From JAAYZK01 sp964535025 (GTDB lineage Bacteria > Planctomycetota > Phycisphaerae > SM23-33 > FEN-1343): a stretch of DNA of 11,163 bases. Each line of letters begins with the position of its first letter. The first letter of the stretch is position 1. Shown here in pieces: positions 7,163-11,163 of this stretch. The DNA is taken from assembly GCA_964535025.1 (NCBI GenBank), contig CAZHRW010000260.1, positions 1 to 11,163 on the forward strand, read 5' to 3'. A program made the position numbers and the translations under genes. A model generated the notes under the pieces. It was given only the letters and a program-made list of their open reading frames with translations. It was not told the DNA's origin and searched no databases.

Positions 7163-8500
7163 TCAGGTCACCGGCGGGGCGCTGTCGGGGTCGGCCGGAA
7201 ACGTCGCGGACAGGGGCGATTCATCGTTCGGCAGTTGCTGGAGATACGTCGTGAGGTTGACGTCGCCGGCCTTGAGGTGCAGTTTGCGGCGGACCCGTTG
7301 GCGGTGGGTTTTGATCGTCTCGGTCGAGACGGCCTCCATTTCGGCGATTTCCTTGGTGGTGAGGCCTTGGCGGATCAGCGCGCAGATGCGCAGCTCCTTG
7401 GGTGACAGGGCGCTGAACGCATGGGCCACGTGGCTGACGAAGGGCGAGGTGATCTGGCGCAAGGCGGCCTCGACCTGCCCGATCAGGCGCCGTCGCCGGT
7501 CGGAGGCGCCCCGGCGGAGCTGATGGAGCATCGGCAGGACCGTCTGCTCGAGGTTCGCCAGCAGGGCGTGGGACAGCGTGGAGCGCTGGGCCTGGATCGT
7601 TTCCATCAGTTCCATCAGGGCGGCGTTCTTGCGCTGGAGGGCCTCGTTGGCCTCGGCCAGCGCCACCTGCTTTCGCGAAAGTTCCCGTTGTGCCTGAATG
7701 CGGTCGGTGATGTCGCGGAGCGACTCGATCCCCCCGGTCAGCCGTCCGTGCGAATCCTGCAGCGGGGTGGCCTTCAGCCACAGCTCGACGCCCCCGGGCC
7801 TCACCGCCGGCACGTGGACCTCGGCGGTGAGGCTCCGCCCGTCGCGCCGGATGTTCCTGTATCGCTGCTCCAGCTCGGCGGTCGGGTGGATCGCCAGGTG
7901 GATCAGGCCCGGGCGCCGTCGCCCGTAGAAGGGCACCATGCAGGCGTAGTCGCCTTGGCCGATCATGTCGGCGGCGGCGACGCCGGTGAGGTCCTCGATC
8001 GCGCGGTTCCACGCGATCACGCGGCCGTCCAGGTCGATCGCGAAGGTCGGGTCGGGCAGGTTCTGGATGATGTCCAGCAGTTCCTGCCGCGATTCGGCAA
8101 GCGCTTCGGCGTGTCGCCTGTCGGCGGTGAGGTCGACGGCGCTGATGATGCGCACATCCCGCCCGTCGGTCAGGCGGAGGATGCGGCCGCGGAACGCGTA
8201 GGCCCGTCCGGACGGCGCCTCCGTGTGCTGCCAGACCGCCGCACCGTCGTCGTCCTTGCCGGCGCGGGCGAAGCTGTCGGCGCCCCCGCAGCCGATCGCC
8301 TCCCACCAGCGCTGCCCCAGCCCGTCGCCCCACGCCCGTCGGGCCGCCGCGTTCATGCACACCACCGTCTCGCCGGCCAGGTCGGCGGCACAAGCGGGGA
8401 TATCGATGCTGTCGAGGAGGCCTTGCAGGGGGGCCGCCGCAGACGCATGGCTCCCGGTGCCCCCACGGCGGTTCGGGATGGAGGGCGGATCGCTTGACAC
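7163..8500 (-). CDS. PAS-PAS-coiled coil-LuxR-type transcriptional regulator
   Basis: A 445-residue soluble one-component regulator: sensing and DNA binding are in one chain and no receiver domain is present. A first, divergent PAS spans about 24-125. A second PAS with its C-terminal PAC part spans about 137-266 (IIQNLPDPTFAIDLDGRVIAWN, then ESLRDITDR). A coiled coil runs at about 267-305. A LuxR/GerE helix-turn-helix lies at 363-411 (LSPKELRICALI, then TTKEIAEMEAVSTETIKTHR), with the recognition helix around 393-406. PAS2 carries VPFYGRRRPGLI (189-200), a signature of a distinct PAS subgroup. The start is GTG 8500: AGGA lies about 7 nt upstream and an in-frame TGA lies 30 nt upstream. The gene precedes the chemoreceptor on the same strand with a 232-bp gap and may or may not control it. 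Signal and targets are unknown. Confidence 0.9.
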   Translation of the reverse strand: MSSDPPSIPNRRGGTGSHASAAAPLQGLLDSIDIPACAADLAGETVVCMNAAARRAWGDGLGQRWWEAIGCGGADSFARAGKDDDGAAVWQHTEAPSGRAYAFRGRILRLTDGRDVRIISAVDLTADRRHAEALAESRQELLDIIQNLPDPTFAIDLDGRVIAWNRAIEDLTGVAAADMIGQGDYACMVPFYGRRRPGLIHLAIHPTAELEQRYRNIRRDGRSLTAEVHVPAVRPGGVELWLKATPLQDSHGRLTGGIESLRDITDRIQAQRELSRKQVALAEANEALQRKNAALMELMETIQAQRSTLSHALLANLEQTVLPMLHQLRRGASDRRRRLIGQVEAALRQITSPFVSHVAHAFSALSPKELRICALIRQGLTTKEIAEMEAVSTETIKTHRQRVRRKLHLKAGDVNLTTYLQQLPNDESPLSATFPADPDSAPPVT

Positions 8501-8675
8501 GGCCGAATCCTGCGATCGTCGGGCCTGCCGTCACGGTTTGACCCCGCCAGATCGCGACGGGCGATTGAGAGGGTCATGGTTGTGCGGCTGTGAGGAGTAT
8601 CGGTCAATCCGGCGCGGGAGCTACAGGGTGAGGCGGGATTCGCGCGGATCGTTCCTGAGGTCTTGGCGCCGCGTC

Positions 8676-9488
8676 TCAGCCGGCGGCGTCGGCGTTGGCC
8701 CCCTTGGGGGTGCCCAGCAGGTAGGGGTCCTGGCGGACCCAGGCGGTGACCTCGGTCAGGAGGCGCCGGCCGTCGCACAGGCGCAGGGGGGCGCTGCCGA
8801 GACGGCCGAGGGTCATGATGCCCTCGTCCAGCAGTCGCGGCTCGATGGCCGTGAAGTGGCGGGGCGTGTCGGTGGTGTAGCCGCGCACGCGGATGCGGTG
8901 GCCGCAGCCGGCCGGATCGAGGGTCAGCGGGGCGAAGAGTTCGCCGTTGAAGACGTACGGGGCGGCCCGCTCCTCGACGCAGTGGAGCGTCGTGTTGGCC
9001 GAGCAGTCGACCCCGATCAAGACGATGGTGCCCCCGGCCCTCGCGGCGCGGGCGAAGGGCGAGTCCTCGCCGGTCGGTCCCTGCCCGTCCTGGTTGCCGG
9101 CGAACAGCTCGGCCGCCGCCGGCCCGATGGCGATGGCGGGGTGCGTGGGATGGACGGAGCGGACGGCGTCGCGGCGCTGGCCGGCGGCGCGGGGGATCGC
9201 CCCGTTGTGGCTGGGCCGCCGCCGCAGGTCGACCACCTCGTGCGTGCGGAGGAACGCCGTGACGGACCCGTCGAACGTCAGGGCGGGGAACATCACCGTC
9301 CCGGTCGGTCCGACCGTGTGGACCAGCGCCTCGACGACGGCCGCGGCGCCCCCGGCGACGTAGCCCATGCTCCGCAGCGAACTGTGAACCACCAGCAGAT
9401 CGCCCGCGTCAATGCCGGAGAGCCTCAGGTCCGCCATCATGTCGTCGATGGTCCAGCCGTTGGGGGGATGCTGACGTACCGCAATCAT
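8676..9488 (-). CDS. AAC(3)-family aminoglycoside N-acetyltransferase-like protein
   Basis: A 270-residue member of the antibiotic N-acetyltransferase (AAC(3)/YokD) fold, which moves an acetyl group from acetyl-CoA to a primary amine. Family blocks appear in order: GDLLVVHSSLRSMG (29-42), GPTGTVMFPALTFDG (60-74), RSVHPTHPAIAIG (110-122), GEDSPFARAARAGGTIVLIGVD (140-161) and TTLHCVEERA (166-175). The last two conserved blocks carry the His/Glu region where catalysis is described in studied members; I cannot assign each residue. The length is typical. The longer frame starts with TTG at 9509, but ATG 9488 with GAGG 9 nt upstream is better. It follows the sulfatase by 61 nt on the same strand, probably in one operon. 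Many chromosomal members are not proven resistance enzymes, so its substrate may be an amino sugar or metabolite. Confidence 0.88.
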   Translation of the reverse strand: MIAVRQHPPNGWTIDDMMADLRLSGIDAGDLLVVHSSLRSMGYVAGGAAAVVEALVHTVGPTGTVMFPALTFDGSVTAFLRTHEVVDLRRRPSHNGAIPRAAGQRRDAVRSVHPTHPAIAIGPAAAELFAGNQDGQGPTGEDSPFARAARAGGTIVLIGVDCSANTTLHCVEERAAPYVFNGELFAPLTLDPAGCGHRIRVRGYTTDTPRHFTAIEPRLLDEGIMTLGRLGSAPLRLCDGRRLLTEVTAWVRQDPYLLGTPKGANADAAG

Positions 9489-9497
9489 CGTCGGGAT

Positions 9498-9501
9498 CCT
9501 C
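9498..9501 (-). promoter_or_regulatory. Ribosome binding site for the AAC(3)-like gene
   Basis: GAGG on the minus strand lies 9 nt ahead of ATG 9488. The alternative TTG 9509 would place this motif inside the coding region, so the site favours the shorter protein. Confidence 0.55.
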
Positions 9502-9549
9502 GAGGGCAAACGTTGATGCCGTTGCTGTTACCGGTGCTGAAACCTGCCA

Positions 9550-10926
9550 TCAGTAGGCGGCGGTCTTCCTGGGGTATTGTCGTTCCACGCTGAACCAGCG
9601 GTCGAGCAGTTCGGCTCGCATGGCGTTCAGCGCGTCGCCATGGGCGGCGTCGCCGGCGACATTGGTTAATTCGTTCGGATCGGCGGCGAGGTTGAACAGC
9701 AATTCTTCTTTCTCGTTGGAACGGCAGTACTTAAACTCGTGCGTGCGGACCGTCTTCCAGGAGCCGGCGAACGGCGCGCGGAACTCGATGAACACCGACG
9801 ACCGCGGCTCGTACGGCTGCCCGGCCAGCAGGGGACGCAGCGACCGGCCCTGGAAACTCGGCGGCGCCTGCACGCCGCACCAGTCGACCAGCGTGGGCGC
9901 CAGGTCCACCGCCTCGACCAACTCGGCGGCGCGACGGCCGGGGCCGATCTGCCCGGGGTAGCGGATCAGCAGCGGCACGTGCGCGCAACTGTCCAGGCCG
10001 GGCGGGCCCTTCTGCACGCGGCCGTGGTCGCCGAGGTGCTCGCCGTGATCGGAGGTGAACACGACGATCGTGTTGTCGCGGAGGCCCAGCTCGTCCAACG
10101 CCGAGAGGATCCGACCGACCTGATCGTCGACGTGGCTGACGAGGGCGTAATAATACGCCTTGACCTTACGCCATTGTTCGTCGGAAAGCCCCAGCGAGTT
10201 CTCCCCTTCATTCATCGCCGGCAGCGGCAGGGTCGACGGGTCGTAGAGGTCCACGAAGCGCTGCGGGGGATTGAGCGGCGCGTGGGGCGCGAAGAATCCC
10301 GCGATGGCGAAGAAGGTCCGGTCCCGGTGGGCCCGCAGGAAGGTGATCATCCCGTCGGCCACGAAGGCCGAGTGCGTCAGGTGCTCGGGCCCCTCGAAAA
10401 CGTACGGGTGGATCGTGTTGCGGGGCTGCTTGTCGATCCGCGGCCCCACGCACGCCGGCGGCGAGCTGACGCGGCACGCCTCGACGGCGTCGCGGTCGTG
10501 GGCGGCCACCCAGGCGATGTAGGCGTCGTCGTAGCAGCCCGGCTCGTCGGAGACGATCATCGTGTCGAACCCGTAGGTCGGGTGCGGCTCGCGGTGGTCG
10601 CGGTTGGAGTGGTTGAGGAAGTGCAGCTTGCCGATGTTGGCGGCGTGGTAGCCGTAGGGCCGCAGCACGGTCGCCAGCGTGGGCACGTCGGGTCGCATCT
10701 CGATGCCGTTGCAGCAGCAGCCCAGCGACGAGGGGTATTGCCCGCTGAGCATGCTCTGGCGGCTCGGCATGCACACGGGGCAGTTACAGAAGGCGTTTTC
10801 GAACAGCACCCCCTCGGCCGCGAGGCGATCGAGGTTCGGCGTGTGGATGTGCGGGTTGCCCGCGGCGGCCAGGGCGTCCCAGCGCTGCTGGTCGGTGTAC
10901 AGCAGCAGGATGTTCGGGCGTTGCAT
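9550..10926 (-). CDS. Cys-type sulfatase (alkaline phosphatase superfamily, S1)
   Basis: A 458-residue sulfatase that hydrolyses a sulfate ester, probably on a sugar or small molecule. The formylglycine motif is C52-M-P-S-R56 in CPVCMPSRQSMLSGQYP, with Cys as the residue to be oxidised. Metal and sulfate ligands match the family: TDQQR (11-15), GKLHF with K100 and H102, FFAPHAPLNPP with H215, and TSDHGEHLGDHG with D293 and H294. The C-terminal part has LFNLAADPNELTN (410-422), the usual close of this family. It begins directly with MQRPNILLLYTDQQR and has no signal peptide, so it appears cytoplasmic. AAGGA lies 6 nt before the ATG. The upstream amidohydrolase stop is only 2 nt away, which indicates a shared transcript. 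Activity needs a formylglycine-generating enzyme or anSME, not seen in this window. The substrate is not predictable. Confidence 0.95.
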   Translation of the reverse strand: MQRPNILLLYTDQQRWDALAAAGNPHIHTPNLDRLAAEGVLFENAFCNCPVCMPSRQSMLSGQYPSSLGCCCNGIEMRPDVPTLATVLRPYGYHAANIGKLHFLNHSNRDHREPHPTYGFDTMIVSDEPGCYDDAYIAWVAAHDRDAVEACRVSSPPACVGPRIDKQPRNTIHPYVFEGPEHLTHSAFVADGMITFLRAHRDRTFFAIAGFFAPHAPLNPPQRFVDLYDPSTLPLPAMNEGENSLGLSDEQWRKVKAYYYALVSHVDDQVGRILSALDELGLRDNTIVVFTSDHGEHLGDHGRVQKGPPGLDSCAHVPLLIRYPGQIGPGRRAAELVEAVDLAPTLVDWCGVQAPPSFQGRSLRPLLAGQPYEPRSSVFIEFRAPFAGSWKTVRTHEFKYCRSNEKEELLFNLAADPNELTNVAGDAAHGDALNAMRAELLDRWFSVERQYPRKTAAY

Positions 10927-10928
10927 GG

Positions 10929-11163
10929 TCAGTCCTTCCGGGCGGTCGCCGCCGCCTTCTTCTTGGCGTCATAGGCCTGGCGCACGTCGCGGCGGAAGGC
11001 GTCATCGGTGGCGAAGCGGTAGCCGACGTTGGCCAACGCCTCGGCGGCGGCGAGCATCTGCTTGAGCCCGTAGGCGCTGGCCGCGGCGGTGGCGAACTGG
11101 GGGGAGTGGCTGGGGGGGGCGGGCCTGCGGGGGGGGGGGGGGGGAACGTGCGCGCCGCGGGGG
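10929..11163 (-). CDS. C-terminal end of an M20-type amidohydrolase (AbgB-like), truncated by the window
   Basis: Only about the last 60-70 codons are visible, ending in a TGA at 10929-10931, two nucleotides before the sulfatase ATG. The readable tail is HSPQFATAAASAYG, then LKQMLAAAEALANVGYRF, then a Lys/Ala-rich end AKKKAAATARKD. I compare it with the close of AbgB-type M20 peptidases, where a His in a P-x-H-[ST] context precedes a G-x-K-x-M-x-x-AAK helix and a final helix. Such enzymes split amide bonds of N-acylated amino acids or related compounds. The assignment comes from a short tail and is tentative. Upstream of about 11112 the translation becomes Pro/Arg runs caused by G homopolymers, and I would not trust it. 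The very short spacing makes it the first visible gene of the sulfatase operon. Confidence 0.5.
   Translation of the reverse strand, partial: PRGAHVPPPPPRRPAPPSHSPQFATAAASAYGLKQMLAAAEALANVGYRFATDDAFRRDVRQAYDAKKKAAATARKD
11129..11144. other. 16-base G homopolymer at the contig end, probable sequencing artefact
   Basis: Sixteen consecutive G bases, with a further eight-G run at 11112-11119 and almost no A or T in the last 50 bases. The coding similarity of the truncated amidohydrolase fades exactly here. Read-end poly-G error at a contig edge explains this better than biology. Confidence 0.65.

Noticed and set aside
8501..8675. Promoter TTGACC on the minus strand near 8602-8607 for the PAS-LuxR gene
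   Set aside because: No acceptable -10 box lies 16-18 nt downstream, so the -35-like hexamer alone is not enough.
8655..8679. CTGAG...CTCAG short inverted repeat at the end of the AAC(3)-like gene as a terminator
   Set aside because: Only five base pairs close a 15-nt loop and it overlaps the stop codon; too weak to call.
9739..10974. A 411-codon + strand frame opposite the sulfatase
   Set aside because: Antisense to an intact sulfatase with all catalytic residues; its composition is typical of a complement-strand shadow.

Overview
The window is GC-rich (roughly 70% by eye) and densely coded. It holds eight complete protein genes, a ninth open at the left edge whose start may lie inside the window, and the 3' end of a tenth gene at the right edge. 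No RNA gene, CRISPR array, insertion sequence or prophage is visible. The mix suggests a free-living, motile, Gram-negative-type bacterium: a chemoreceptor, PilZ, a periplasmic DD-peptidase of the PBP4 type, a Cys-type sulfatase, and a PAS-PAS-LuxR regulator. I favour Planctomycetota (perhaps a Phycisphaerae-like lineage), but this is inferred from gene content and style, with no marker gene to confirm it.

Layout. A membrane histidine kinase (23-1129, +) converges on a PBP4-type D-Ala-D-Ala carboxypeptidase (1153-2574, -); a small hairpin fills the gap. A divergent gap of 88 bp leads to a PilZ protein (2663-2977, +), whose stop codon overlaps the stop of the convergent truA (2974-3780, -). 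truA lies 9 nt behind asd (3790-4788, -), so these two look like one transcript, and a good sigma70-type promoter sits at 4862-4890. A strong GC hairpin (4904-4944) separates them from a chemoreceptor gene (4978-6930, -). Upstream of it lie a 232-bp gap with a perfect inverted repeat (7109-7144) and a PAS-PAS-LuxR regulator (7163-8500, -). After another 175 bp comes a three-gene cluster read leftward: the end of an M20-type amidohydrolase (10929 to the edge), a sulfatase (9550-10926) and an AAC(3)-family N-acetyltransferase (8676-9488).

How the genes fit together. asd feeds diaminopimelate, lysine, threonine and methionine synthesis; the PBP4-like enzyme trims peptidoglycan. The kinase, PilZ protein, chemoreceptor and PAS-LuxR protein are four separate signalling genes without visible partners here: no response regulator, CheA/CheW or GGDEF gene is present. 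The amidohydrolase-sulfatase-acetyltransferase set is the one group whose combination suggests a joint pathway, acting on a sulfated and N-acylated small molecule or sugar; that is a hypothesis.

Non-coding stretches are all under 300 bp. In 6931-7108 and 8501-8675 I found no convincing promoter or small gene. The last 50 bases or so are G-homopolymer-rich and look like a low-quality contig end. Most of the window is ordinary chromosomal sequence, and I did not find a clearly new multi-gene defence or mobile system.
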